64,000 nt of DNA from an uncultured Pelagibacteraceae bacterium (lineage in GTDB: Bacteria; Pseudomonadota; Alphaproteobacteria; Pelagibacterales; AG-422-B15), in assembly GCA_902571005.1 (NCBI GenBank), contig CACGAG010000001.1, positions 104,449-168,448 of the forward strand. The letters are read 5' to 3'. The notes under the pieces are model-generated. The model was given only the letters and a program-made list of their open reading frames with translations, was not told the DNA's origin and ran no database searches. Below, one piece after another: positions 1-7,591 of this stretch. Made by a program: the position numbers and the translations under genes. The first letter of the stretch is position 1. Every line of letters starts with the position of its first letter.

Positions 1-1
1 T

Positions 2-457
2 TCTTTAAATAATGACACATCAAAACTTTCAAGTCCGCTTATTGGAAAAAAAGTACCAGAATTTTCATTGCCTAGCCTTTTTGGGCAGGAAGAGCTAACA
101 AATTTAGATTTAAATAGTGAAAATCCAATTTTATTAAATGTGTGGTCTTCTTGGTGCATTCCATGTCGAGCAGAACACGACATATTAATGGTTTTGTCAG
201 AACTTTATGAAGTGGAAATATTTGGTTTAAATTATAAAGATAATAATGAAGAAGCAAAAAATTTCATAAATGATCTTGGAAATCCATTTGTCAAAATTGG
301 TTCTGACAATTCAGGAAGAACAGCTATCGATCTTGGAGTTTACGGAGTTCCAGAGACATATATTATTGCTAACGGCAAAATTATTTATAAACATATTGGT
401 CCAATTCATATGAATGAGATGGAAGAGAAAATTCTCCCAATAATTAGGGATAATTGA
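2..457 (+). CDS. ccmG: Thiol:disulfide interchange protein CcmG/DsbE, 5' truncated by the window edge
   Basis: Periplasmic membrane-anchored thioredoxin that reduces apocytochrome c (or CcmH) before heme attachment. The frame is open from base 2, so the N-terminal signal anchor lies outside the window; the first codons read into a typical DsbE entry segment (SSPLIGKKVPEFSLPSL). The active site WCIPC and the cis-proline segment GVYGVPETY with a following strand are present, and the C-terminus is intact. It lies 3 bases before ccmH, as in standard ccm operons. A TTG at 68 is in frame but lies inside the conserved domain and is not the start. Confidence 0.92.
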   Translation, partial: SLNNDTSKLSSPLIGKKVPEFSLPSLFGQEELTNLDLNSENPILLNVWSSWCIPCRAEHDILMVLSELYEVEIFGLNYKDNNEEAKNFINDLGNPFVKIGSDNSGRTAIDLGVYGVPETYIIANGKIIYKHIGPIHMNEMEEKILPIIRDN

Positions 458-460
458 GGT

Positions 461-817
461 ATGACTAAGATAATTAAGATATTTTTATTCCTTTTTTTGC
501 TGCAGAATAACGCTATAGCTGAAGATCCTAGGGCAATTGAGCTTTTTAAAGAGGTAAGGTGTCTTGTATGTCAGGGCCAAACAATTCATGAGTCTAATGC
601 AGAATTAGCAGAGGATATAAAAAAACTTATTCGTGAAAAAATTAGCCAAGGTGAGACCGATAGCCAAATTAAAGAATACCTAGTAGAAAAGTACGGTGAT
701 TGGATTTTAATGACACCTCCATTTAATAGTCTTACTTATGTATTATGGTCTTTTCCATTCCTCATAATGATAATTGGAGCTTTTGCAATTTATAGACAAA
801 AAAGAGGCCAAGTCTAA
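461..817 (+). CDS. ccmH: Cytochrome c-type biogenesis protein CcmH/CycL
   Basis: Membrane-anchored periplasmic thiol protein that handles the CXXCH heme-binding site of apocytochrome c together with CcmG and CcmF. Length is 118 aa. Residues 1-20 form a signal peptide ending in AIA, the redox motif is RCLVCQGQ (Cys34, Cys37), followed by the family helix and YGDWILMTPP. One membrane segment is near residues 92-111, followed by a basic tail. It is the short CycL-type protein, without the TPR (CcmI) half that is fused in some gammaproteobacteria. It probably ends the ccm operon, since a gap of about 70 bases follows. Confidence 0.93.
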   Translation: MTKIIKIFLFLFLLQNNAIAEDPRAIELFKEVRCLVCQGQTIHESNAELAEDIKKLIREKISQGETDSQIKEYLVEKYGDWILMTPPFNSLTYVLWSFPFLIMIIGAFAIYRQKRGQV

Positions 818-823
818 TTTTTG

Positions 824-854
824 ACAATTTGTAGATATCTTTTAAACAATTTGT
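824..854. promoter_or_regulatory. Two operator-like palindromes upstream of the small secreted protein gene
   Basis: The 9-base odd palindrome ACAATTTGT occurs at 824-832 and again at 846-854, exactly 22 bases apart (about two helical turns); the identity extends to a tenth base. A TTGACA sits at 821-826 overlapping the first copy, and -10-like AT-rich hexamers lie at 860-867. The spacing suggests a tandem dimer-binding site at a promoter, but no regulator is known and short AT-rich repeats can arise by chance. Confidence 0.35.
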
Positions 855-889
855 AATTTTATATTATAGTGCAATTAAAAGAGGTGTTT

Positions 890-1183
890 ATGAAATCAAA
901 AATTTATGCATTTTTACTATTTTTCTTCCTAGGCCTGAATTTCACTTTAGCAGGTGGAATTGAAGATGAAACAAAAGATTATGAGGATGTCGAGCTTACA
1001 ACAAGAGAAGATATTTCTGAATTTCAAGAGTTACAAGAACCATTATATGAAAAACTAGACGAAATTGTGGCAGATGGATGCACCGCAGGACAGAGGATAG
1101 TTAAATATTCTAAGGGATGTGTAACGTGGTCTGGTGGCTATATTTCTGAGGGTGAAGAACCAGATTATTTTGTTAGATATTAA
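890..1183 (+). CDS. Small secreted protein of unknown function with two cysteines
   Basis: Not recognised as a named family. From the ATG at 890, which has GAGGTG just upstream, the product is 97 aa with a clear signal peptide (residues 1-21) and a strongly acidic mature N-terminus (EDETKDYEDVE). The C-terminal third carries Cys64 and Cys77 in DGCTAGQRI...KGCVTWSGG, which could form a disulfide in the periplasm. An in-frame GTG at 869 gives a longer form but spoils the signal peptide. It is 9 bases before the PagL-like gene, so the two are probably co-transcribed. The envelope location is inferred from the signal peptide; the function is unknown. Confidence 0.65.
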   Translation: MKSKIYAFLLFFFLGLNFTLAGGIEDETKDYEDVELTTREDISEFQELQEPLYEKLDEIVADGCTAGQRIVKYSKGCVTWSGGYISEGEEPDYFVRY

Positions 1184-1192
1184 TTTTGTACA

Positions 1193-1684
1193 ATGAAAAT
1201 AATTGGATCAATTCTATCATTACTAATTTTAGTGCTTTATGGGTTTAGTGCTCAATCTAATGAAGAAAATATGTGGTCTTTTTCATTAGGTCAATTTGAT
1301 ATAAACGACACTGTTGATTCATCTGAAATAAGATTTGAATATTTGTACGCGAATAACTTTTTAAAAAATAATTACGATCTTAAACCTTTCTTAGGTGCTA
1401 TGAGAAACGGAGATAACGGTAAATATATTTATTCGGGTTTAAGAAAAGATATTGGAATTTCAGAAAAATGGTTTTTTACTCCAAGCTTTGCGTTGGGATA
1501 TTATGATCGAGGAGATAGTAAAGATTTAGGATATAATCTTGAATTTAGAAGTCAGATTGAGTTTTCATATAAACTTAAATCAAGTCGAATAGGATTCAAT
1601 TTAAATCACATATCCAATGCAAGCATTGGTGATACGAATCCTGGGACTGAAAGTGCAACGATCTCACTCATAAGACCTTTTTAA
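1193..1684 (+). CDS. PagL-like acyloxyacyl hydrolase / lipid A 3-O-deacylase
   Basis: Predicted outer-membrane beta-barrel esterase that removes the 3-O acyl chain from lipid A. The 163-aa product has a signal peptide (about 1-20), alternating beta-strands and a C-terminal Phe. The family signature is near the end: HISNASIGDTNPGTES contains His139 and Ser141 and, 14 residues after the His, Glu153. This is the His-Ser-Glu spacing of the PagL catalytic triad. Its stop overlaps the ftsY stop by four bases (TTAA). The family assignment is good; substrate specificity is inferred. Confidence 0.8.
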   Translation: MKIIGSILSLLILVLYGFSAQSNEENMWSFSLGQFDINDTVDSSEIRFEYLYANNFLKNNYDLKPFLGAMRNGDNGKYIYSGLRKDIGISEKWFFTPSFALGYYDRGDSKDLGYNLEFRSQIEFSYKLKSSRIGFNLNHISNASIGDTNPGTESATISLIRPF

Positions 1685-2553
1685 TTTTTAATAAAATTAT
1701 CGGTAAATTGATCAGGATCAAAATCAATAAGATCGCTGATTTGTTCACCACTACCAATTGCTAAAATTGGTATTTTTGTTTTGTTGGAAATTGATACCAG
1801 TGTTCCTCCTGCTGCATTGGAGTCAAATTTTGTCATAATAATGCCAGTAATTTTCGTAAATTTATTAAATTCTTCCACTTGTTTTAAGGCATTTTGCCCT
1901 GTTGTGGCATCAATCGATATTATTGAATCATGAGGAAGTGTTTCATCGTGTTTTTTAAGCACTCGGTCAATTTTACCTAATTGATCCATTAAATCAGTTT
2001 TGTTCTGAAGCCTTCCAGCTGTATCAATTATAACTACGTCAATTTTATTTTTAATTGCATATTCAATTGACTTAAATACTACAGTTGCTGGGTCAGACTT
2101 GTCAGCATCTCTTATAAAGTCTGTTCCTATTTTATCTGCCCATTCATTCAATTGTTCCACAGCCGCTGCTCTAAAAGTATCAGCAGCAACCAACAGAATA
2201 TTTTTTCCCTCTTTTTGAAATTGTTTTGCCAGTTTTGCAATTGTTGTAGTTTTACCTGAACCATTTACTCCAACCATTAATATAACGTACGGTTTTGTGT
2301 TATTTTTATAGTCAATTTTTTTTATATTTGTTGATACAATTTCATTTATAATTTTACTAAGAGACGATTGAATTTCTTCCAGCGAAGGTACATTAGAAAA
2401 TTTTTCATTTCCTAATTTTGCTGTAATAAGTTCTGATGTTTCAACATCAACGTCAGAAGTAATGAGAAGATCTTCAAAATTCTGTATTGTATTTTGATCA
2501 ATTTTTTGATTTGCAAATACTTTTGCGAGGCCAGATTTTAAACTCTTAAACAA
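1681..2553 (-). CDS. ftsY: Signal recognition particle receptor FtsY
   Basis: SRP-family GTPase that docks ribosome-SRP complexes at the inner membrane. At 290 aa it is a short form that lacks the long acidic A domain of E. coli FtsY and starts close to the NG domain. P-loop GVNGSGKT is at 95-102, DTFRAAA at 125-131, DTAGR at 177-181, and the TKFDSNAAGG segment follows. The gene overlaps mtaB by 8 bases and shares its stop region with the convergent PagL-like gene. Its partner ffh lies about 2.6 kb away on the other strand. Confidence 0.97.
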   Translation of the reverse strand: MFKSLKSGLAKVFANQKIDQNTIQNFEDLLITSDVDVETSELITAKLGNEKFSNVPSLEEIQSSLSKIINEIVSTNIKKIDYKNNTKPYVILMVGVNGSGKTTTIAKLAKQFQKEGKNILLVAADTFRAAAVEQLNEWADKIGTDFIRDADKSDPATVVFKSIEYAIKNKIDVVIIDTAGRLQNKTDLMDQLGKIDRVLKKHDETLPHDSIISIDATTGQNALKQVEEFNKFTKITGIIMTKFDSNAAGGTLVSISNKTKIPILAIGSGEQISDLIDFDPDQFTDNFIKN

Positions 2554-3802
2554 TTATATTTCCAATTAAACCTTCTTGACGCTTTCCAGTGACAAGCATT
2601 TTCATTATTTTACCCGCTTCAAAATTATCATCGAGAAAGACTTTTGCAAATGTGTCTGATCTACCTTGATTTTGACTCTCAACAATAAGGTTAATCTCTT
2701 TATTCTTAAGCTTATCGTAGTGTTCGGTAATCTTTCGCTCACCAATATTTCTGAGTATTTTTGCTCTTTTTTTTATAATTTCTCGATCTAATTGAGGCAT
2801 TCTAGCGGCGGGCGTTCCATCTCTTGGTGAAAATGGAAATACGTGCAAAAAAGTAATATTGCATTCATCTATAAGACGCACTGAATTTAGAAACATTTCC
2901 TCTGTTTCTGTTGGAAATCCAGCAATTAAATCTGCACCAAATACAATATCAGGTCTAACAGCTCTGATGCGCTCTATTGCATTAATTGCATTTTCTCTTG
3001 AATGCCTTCTTTTCATTCTTTTTAAAATCATATTATCGCCAGCCTGCAGAGATAAATGAATATGAGGAAGTAAACGTTTCTCACTACCGTAAAGATTTAT
3101 TAATTCATCATCTATTTCTGCGATATCAAGTGATGAAAGTCTCAATCTGTTAAGTTGAGGCAACTTATTGAGAATAGTTTTTACTAACTTTGACAATGAA
3201 ATTTTTTTCTCAAAATCACTACCGTAGCTTGTGAGATCAACGCCAGTTAGCACTATCTCCTTGTAGTTCTTCTCTAGAAGTAACTTTATTTGTTTTATAA
3301 TATTTTTTGGATCTACACTTCTTGAATTTCCTCGTCCATATGGAATAATACAAAATGTACACCTATGATCACATCCATTTTGTATTTGTACAAATCCTCT
3401 TATTCTGTTTTTAACTTTACTTATAATCGGCGAAATTGCCTGTTCATTTTCGAATATATCTCCTACTAAATTTACGGGCTTATTACTTTCTCTTATAGTT
3501 TTATAGGTTGAGGACTCTAATTTTTCTTTATTTCCAATGATGGAGTCAACTTCGCTCATTGCTTCAAAATCTTTTTTATGAATCTGTGCAGCACAACCAG
3601 TAAGAACGATTTGGCTTTGTTGATTTTCTTTTTTTACTTTTCTAATTTCATTTTTCAGATCAGCGATAGTTTTATTTGTAACAGCGCAACTATTAATAAA
3701 AATATGGTTCTGAAGATTCTTATCTTTTGCGTATTTTCTTATAACTTCAGACTCATAAAAATTCAGTCTACATCCGTAAGTTTTAATTTCTGGATCTTTC
3801 AT
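2546..3802 (-). CDS. mtaB: tRNA t6A37 methylthiotransferase MtaB
   Basis: Radical-SAM methylthiotransferase that converts t6A37 of ANN-decoding tRNAs to ms2t6A. The 418-aa protein has an N-terminal UPF0004 domain with Cys11, Cys39 and Cys70 (auxiliary 4Fe-4S cluster), the radical-SAM motif CDHRCTFC (Cys144, Cys148, Cys151), and a short TRAM-like C-terminus. The phrase QNGCDHRCTFCIIPYGRG points to MtaB rather than MiaB or RimO. It overlaps ftsY by 8 bases downstream and the DCC gene by 20 bases upstream, so it is part of a dapF-DCC-mtaB-ftsY operon. Confidence 0.94.
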   Translation of the reverse strand: MKDPEIKTYGCRLNFYESEVIRKYAKDKNLQNHIFINSCAVTNKTIADLKNEIRKVKKENQQSQIVLTGCAAQIHKKDFEAMSEVDSIIGNKEKLESSTYKTIRESNKPVNLVGDIFENEQAISPIISKVKNRIRGFVQIQNGCDHRCTFCIIPYGRGNSRSVDPKNIIKQIKLLLEKNYKEIVLTGVDLTSYGSDFEKKISLSKLVKTILNKLPQLNRLRLSSLDIAEIDDELINLYGSEKRLLPHIHLSLQAGDNMILKRMKRRHSRENAINAIERIRAVRPDIVFGADLIAGFPTETEEMFLNSVRLIDECNITFLHVFPFSPRDGTPAARMPQLDREIIKKRAKILRNIGERKITEHYDKLKNKEINLIVESQNQGRSDTFAKVFLDDNFEAGKIMKMLVTGKRQEGLIGNIIV

Positions 3803-4169
3803 TACTTATTTGATTTCGATTTTTTAAATATAGAGCAAATGCAAGAACTTCATACAATATATGACTCATATGATAGATAAGAGGCAATTTAATAAAATTA
3901 TAAAGCCATTTATACCTTGGAAGTTGAGACCATATCAGTAAAAAGGCATCGATTCCTTCTAATATCTTTCCATCATGTTTAGCATGAAGACGTCTTATCA
4001 ATTGACTTTGTTCTTTTGAGGTTTCCTTTTCAGCAACTTTATTTTGAGTAACATCGACCCAATCAATAACATTATTAAGTTTCTTATAGTGGTTTATTTC
4101 AAACCTACAGATACTGCATGAGTTATTGAAGTATATTTTAGTATTTTTTTTAGAATTTTTATTTCTCAC
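3783..4169 (-). CDS. DCC family (DUF393) thiol-disulfide oxidoreductase-like protein
   Basis: Small 128-aa protein of the YuxK/DCC family. It has a beta-strand IYFNNSCSICRFEI with the CXXC pair Cys18/Cys21 where the family usually reads DGxCxxC, followed by the family's GIDAFLLIW segment, a basic patch and a hydrophobic C-terminal helix. No substrate is established. It starts with GTG in a GTGA overlap with the dapF stop, suggesting translational coupling, and runs 20 bases into mtaB. An oxidoreductase activity rests only on the CXXC. Confidence 0.75.
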   Translation of the reverse strand: MRNKNSKKNTKIYFNNSCSICRFEINHYKKLNNVIDWVDVTQNKVAEKETSKEQSQLIRRLHAKHDGKILEGIDAFLLIWSQLPRYKWLYNFIKLPLIYHMSHILYEVLAFALYLKNRNQISNERSRN

Positions 4170-4990
4170 AGCTTATATTTATCAGTAAAATTTATCTCAG
4201 TTGGACCCGTCATAATAATATTGTCACCACTTTTGTAATATATTTCTAAATCACCCCCTGGCAATGTTACTGTCACCTTATTTTTTATCAATCCCATTTC
4301 AACACCTGCTACAGCTGTTGCACAAGCAGCTGTACCACAAGCATTTGTTTTTCCTGCACCCCTTTCCCATACATTTAGTAAAATGTGATGATCACTTTTT
4401 AACTTTGCAAAACTCACATTTATTTTTTCAGGAAATAAATTATCATTTTCAATTAAAGATCCAAAACTTTCAACATCATATTTTTCGATTTCATCATCAA
4501 AAAAAATAATATGTGGATTACCAATGTTAACTAAAAATGGTTTTTTTAGAGTAAAGTCTCTGATTGAAAAATTTATATCCATTGGATTGATATCTTTAGT
4601 CAGAGGGATTTCGTTCCATTCGAATTTTGGCTTACCCATATTTACACTAACAGTGACATCATCAATCTTTTCACATTTAATTGTTCTTTCACGCGTAGTT
4701 AAGTTTATTTTATCACTCTTTGTTTCTTTCATTAAAAAGTTTGCAACACAACGCGAACCATTTCCGCAAGCATCTATTTCAGTTCCATCTGAATTAAAAA
4801 ATTTAATCATTGGATTCCTGTTATCATGTGACTTCCTAATCATGATTAGTTGATCGCAGCCAACCCCGTCTGTTCTGTTACAAATTAATTTTATTTGTTT
4901 TTCTGATAAATCAAATTCAGATACCCTTTGGTCAATAACAATAAAATCATTTCCTAGGCCATTCATCTTTACGAACTTAAACTCGTGCAT
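4166..4990 (-). CDS. dapF: Diaminopimelate epimerase
   Basis: Converts LL- to meso-diaminopimelate in lysine and peptidoglycan synthesis, with no cofactor and two catalytic cysteines. Both are present: Cys75 in DACGNGSRC and the second in TNACGTAAC. The N-terminal KMNGLGNDFIVID is typical. I start at the ATG at 4990 (MHEFKF, 274 aa); a TTG at 5011 would add seven residues with no obvious gain. It is the first gene of a four-gene minus-strand operon. The next lysine gene, lysA, is in the same window near 61 kb. Confidence 0.95.
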   Translation of the reverse strand: MHEFKFVKMNGLGNDFIVIDQRVSEFDLSEKQIKLICNRTDGVGCDQLIMIRKSHDNRNPMIKFFNSDGTEIDACGNGSRCVANFLMKETKSDKINLTTRERTIKCEKIDDVTVSVNMGKPKFEWNEIPLTKDINPMDINFSIRDFTLKKPFLVNIGNPHIIFFDDEIEKYDVESFGSLIENDNLFPEKINVSFAKLKSDHHILLNVWERGAGKTNACGTAACATAVAGVEMGLIKNKVTVTLPGGDLEIYYKSGDNIIMTGPTEINFTDKYKL

Positions 4991-5048
4991 AAACACTTTA
5001 TATTGAGCCAATTTTGATTTTTCCAGTAAATAAGAAATTAAATGAATC

Positions 5049-5077
5049 TTGACATTAACTTACTGAAGTAATAAAAA
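5049..5077 (+). promoter_or_regulatory. Predicted sigma-70 promoter of ffh
   Basis: A perfect -35 TTGACA (5049-5054) is followed after 17 bases by TAAAAA (5072-5077; 4 of 6 matches to TATAAT). Initiation near 5084 would put the folded leader below at the 5' end of the ffh transcript. Supported by sequence only. Confidence 0.5.
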
Positions 5078-5088
5078 ACTCACGTTTT

Positions 5089-5180
5089 CCGTCAGAAATA
5101 TTATTTCTGCGGTGCCATAAATAAAGGTATCGACACCAGTCAGCGAGTTTCGCCCATTGGTGCATTACCTGCTGAAGGAG
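5089..5180 (+). ncRNA. Structured leader RNA of ffh (candidate ffh motif)
   Basis: Two stem-loops fill the ffh 5' leader. Hairpin 1 pairs CCG-CAGAAAT (5089-5099, one bulged T) with ATTTCTG-CGG (5103-5112) across a 3-base loop. Hairpin 2 pairs GGTA (5126-5129) with TACC (5166-5169), CACCA (5134-5138) with TGGTG (5158-5162), and GCGA (5143-5146) with TCGC (5150-5153). The segment is richer in G+C than its surroundings and ends at the AAGGAG ribosome site. A conserved cis-regulatory ffh motif was reported from Pelagibacter and marine metagenomes; membership is inferred from position and character, not from an alignment. It does not show the conserved SRP RNA apical loop (GGAAGCAGC type). Confidence 0.6.
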
Positions 5181-5188
5181 AGTTTATT

Positions 5189-6571
5189 TTGTTTGAAAAC
5201 CTTAGTAATCGGTTTGAGGAAATATTTAAGAGTTTAAAAAAGACAGGTTCTATTGATGAAGTTTCTCTCGATAGTGCAATGAGAGATATTCGAAGAGCTC
5301 TTCTTGAAGCTGATGTTGCATTGCCAATTGCAAAAAAATTCATAGAGGATGTCAAAAAAGAGGCAATCGGAAAGGAAATTATTCGATCAATAACGCCTTC
5401 GCAAATGATAACAAAAATTGTAAATGATCAATTAATTCAAATTTTAGGGTCAGCTTCACCCGAATTCCAAATAAATGATAATCAAATTTCATCTTATTTA
5501 TTTGCAGGACTTCAAGGTTCTGGCAAGACAACGACTGTTGGTAAAATCGGTAATTATCTCAAAAGTAATTACGATAAGAAGATTTTATTTGTTTCATTAG
5601 ATACCACAAGACCAGCTGCTTTTGATCAGCTAAAAAAACTTTCTGAGTTAATTGATGTAACAATTTTACCCAAACTCGAAAATCAAATGCCTATTGATAT
5701 TGTATCAAGAGCAAAACAATTTGCTGAATTACAGGAAATTGATTGTGTTTTATATGATACAGCGGGGAGAATGAATGTTGAAGAAGGGCTAATGAGCGAA
5801 TTGAGTTTGCTGGAAAAAGAAATTAACCCTCTAGAAACGATACTTGTTTTAGACAGCCTAACTGGCCAAGAGGCAGTGAATGTTGTAAGCGATTTTGCAA
5901 AAGCAATCAATATCACTGGCTCTATTCTTACTAGGATTGATGGCGATGCTCGAGGTGGGGCCGCATTAAGCATGAAGTACATTACTGATTGTCCAATTAA
6001 ATTTATGGGAGTTGGGGAACAAGTCGATGACCTTGAAAAATTTCACCCAGAGCGAATTGCCAATCGTATTCTTGGAATGGGAGATATTGTAACCTTAGTT
6101 GAAAAAGCTGCTGAAACTGTTGATCAAGAAGATGCCCAAGAAATGGCCAAAAAATTACAAAAAGGAGAATTTGATCTCGACGATTTGCTTAGTCAAATCA
6201 GACAGATGAAAAAAATGGGTGGCATTTCGGGTATGATGAAATTCATTCCTGGACTAAGTAATCTGAGCGATAAGATCCCACAAAATACTAATCCTGACAA
6301 TTCAATCGCTCAACAAGAAGCAATTATTCTCTCAATGACAAAATACGAGCGAAGCAAGCCAAAGATAATTAATGGATCAAGAAAAAAAAGAATAGCGGCA
6401 GGGTCAGGGACTTCAGTATCTGAAATAAATAAAATTCTAAAACAACATAGAAAGATGTCAGACATGATGAAGAAGTTATCTAGAAAAGGGGGAGGATCAA
6501 TTGATCCAAATATGTTAGCAGGCCAACTTGGAAGTGGTATGCCGAGTGATTTTTTTAAAAATAAATTTTAA
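5189..6571 (+). CDS. ffh: Signal recognition particle protein Ffh
   Basis: GTPase that, with 4.5S RNA, binds signal sequences of nascent membrane proteins and delivers them to FtsY. It is 460 aa long. N domain about 1-85; G domain with P-loop GLQGSGKT (107-114), DTTRPAA and DTAGR; Met-rich M domain at the end with the RNA-binding helix segment SGTSVSEINKIL. The start is TTG at 5189, supported by AAGGAG (5175-5180) at 8-base spacing and by the family N-terminus MFENLSNRF. It is followed 26 bases later by rpsP. Confidence 0.97.
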   Translation: MFENLSNRFEEIFKSLKKTGSIDEVSLDSAMRDIRRALLEADVALPIAKKFIEDVKKEAIGKEIIRSITPSQMITKIVNDQLIQILGSASPEFQINDNQISSYLFAGLQGSGKTTTVGKIGNYLKSNYDKKILFVSLDTTRPAAFDQLKKLSELIDVTILPKLENQMPIDIVSRAKQFAELQEIDCVLYDTAGRMNVEEGLMSELSLLEKEINPLETILVLDSLTGQEAVNVVSDFAKAINITGSILTRIDGDARGGAALSMKYITDCPIKFMGVGEQVDDLEKFHPERIANRILGMGDIVTLVEKAAETVDQEDAQEMAKKLQKGEFDLDDLLSQIRQMKKMGGISGMMKFIPGLSNLSDKIPQNTNPDNSIAQQEAIILSMTKYERSKPKIINGSRKKRIAAGSGTSVSEINKILKQHRKMSDMMKKLSRKGGGSIDPNMLAGQLGSGMPSDFFKNKF

Positions 6572-6597
6572 TTATTAACAAATAAAAGGAGAATAAA

Positions 6598-7071
6598 ATG
6601 GCGTTAAAAATAAGACTATCGAGAGCAGGTTCAAAAAAAAGGCCTGTATACAGAGTTGTAGTTGCAGATTCAAGAAGTCCACGAGATGGTAGATTTATTG
6701 AAAAGGTAGGATTATACAATCCTCTTTTACAAAAAGATAATAAGGATAGGATCCAACTAAACTTAGAGTCAATAAAAGAGTGGATTTCTAAAGGAGCAAA
6801 ACCAACAGATAAGGTTGCAAGATTTTTGGGAGAAGCCGGCATAATACCAATGCCAGCACAAGGCAATAATCCTAAAAAAGCTCAGCCAAAAAAGAAAGCA
6901 CAAGAAAGATTAGCCGCAGCTGAGGAAGCAAAGAGTCAGCCTACTCCTGAAGCTCCAGCAGAAGAGACTGCAGCAGAGGAAGCTCCAGCAGCAGAAGCAA
7001 AAACTGATGAAGCTCCAGCAGAAGAGACTGCAGCAGAGGAAGCTCCAGCAGAAGAGGAGAAAAAAGACTAA
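6598..7071 (+). CDS. rpsP: 30S ribosomal protein S16 with an acidic C-terminal extension
   Basis: Assembly protein of the 30S 5' domain. The conserved S16 core is at residues 1 to about 85 ([32 protein letters not shown]). The remaining 70 or so residues begin with a basic stretch and then turn into a Glu/Ala/Pro-rich, surely disordered tail built on repeats of [11 protein letters not shown]16 is commonly about 80-90 aa, so this form (157 aa) is nearly double. A good AAGGAG precedes the ATG. First gene of the rpsP-rimM-trmD-rplS unit. Confidence 0.97.
   Translation: MALKIRLSRAGSKKRPVYRVVVADSRSPRDGRFIEKVGLYNPLLQKDNKDRIQLNLESIKEWISKGAKPTDKVARFLGEAGIIPMPAQGNNPKKAQPKKKAQERLAAAEEAKSQPTPEAPAEETAAEEAPAAEAKTDEAPAEETAAEEAPAEEEKKD
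6948..7051 (+). repeat. 44-base direct repeat (period 60) inside the rpsP tail
   Basis: Bases 6948-6991 and 7008-7051 are identical and 60 bases apart, so the repeat stays in frame and duplicates the peptide [15 protein letters not shown] further partial unit follows. Identity at the nucleotide level means the duplication is recent or is kept uniform by slippage/recombination. Confidence 0.9.
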
Positions 7072-7082
7072 GCTTATTAATT

Positions 7083-7589
7083 ATGTCCCAATTGATAGTT
7101 ATTGGAGAAGTAAGAGCAGTTCACGGTTTGAAGGGTCATTTCAAGATTACATCATATACAGAAACGCCAGACGATGTATTTAGATATGGCCCCTGTAGAC
7201 TTGGGAAAAAATATTCAAATATCACTCTTAAAAAATTGAAAGAGTTAAAAACTGGTTATATTGCTAGTTGTGAACAAATTAAAACAAGGGAGTTGGCTGA
7301 AAAAATTGTAGGGCTTACAATAGAAATCGATCAATCGTATTTACCAGCTATAAAAAAATTAAACCAATACTATTACCATCAATTAATTAATTTAATTGTA
7401 AAAACTAATGATGGAAAAAATATTGGAAAAGTAATATCTGTTCAGAATTACGGTTCATCAGATTTACTAGAAATAAGAAAAAAAAATGCCAAAGATTACT
7501 TTATTCCAATAAGTGAAAACACAATAAAAAAAATTGATCTTATAAAAAAAATTATTATTACAAAAAATATCAATGATTATATAGGCTAG
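7083..7589 (+). CDS. rimM: Ribosome maturation factor RimM
   Basis: 16S rRNA processing factor that binds S19 and helps 30S head assembly. The 168-aa product has the N-terminal barrel (IGEVRAVHGLKGHFKITSYT) and a C-terminal PRC-barrel (IGKVISVQNYGSSDLLEI, then DYFIPI). Located between rpsP and trmD as in most bacteria. Strikingly lysine- and isoleucine-rich, in line with the AT bias. Confidence 0.95.
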   Translation: MSQLIVIGEVRAVHGLKGHFKITSYTETPDDVFRYGPCRLGKKYSNITLKKLKELKTGYIASCEQIKTRELAEKIVGLTIEIDQSYLPAIKKLNQYYYHQLINLIVKTNDGKNIGKVISVQNYGSSDLLEIRKKNAKDYFIPISENTIKKIDLIKKIIITKNINDYIG

Positions 7590-7591
7590 TA

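Noticed and set aside
5080-5190. Possible 4.5S/SRP RNA gene upstream of ffh
   Set aside because: The conserved apical loop and GGAAGCAGC-type core of SRP RNA are absent, and the segment runs straight into the ffh ribosome site, so a leader element fits better.
6948-7051. Repeat array as CRISPR
   Set aside because: Only two long in-frame copies within a ribosomal protein gene; no spacers and no cas genes.
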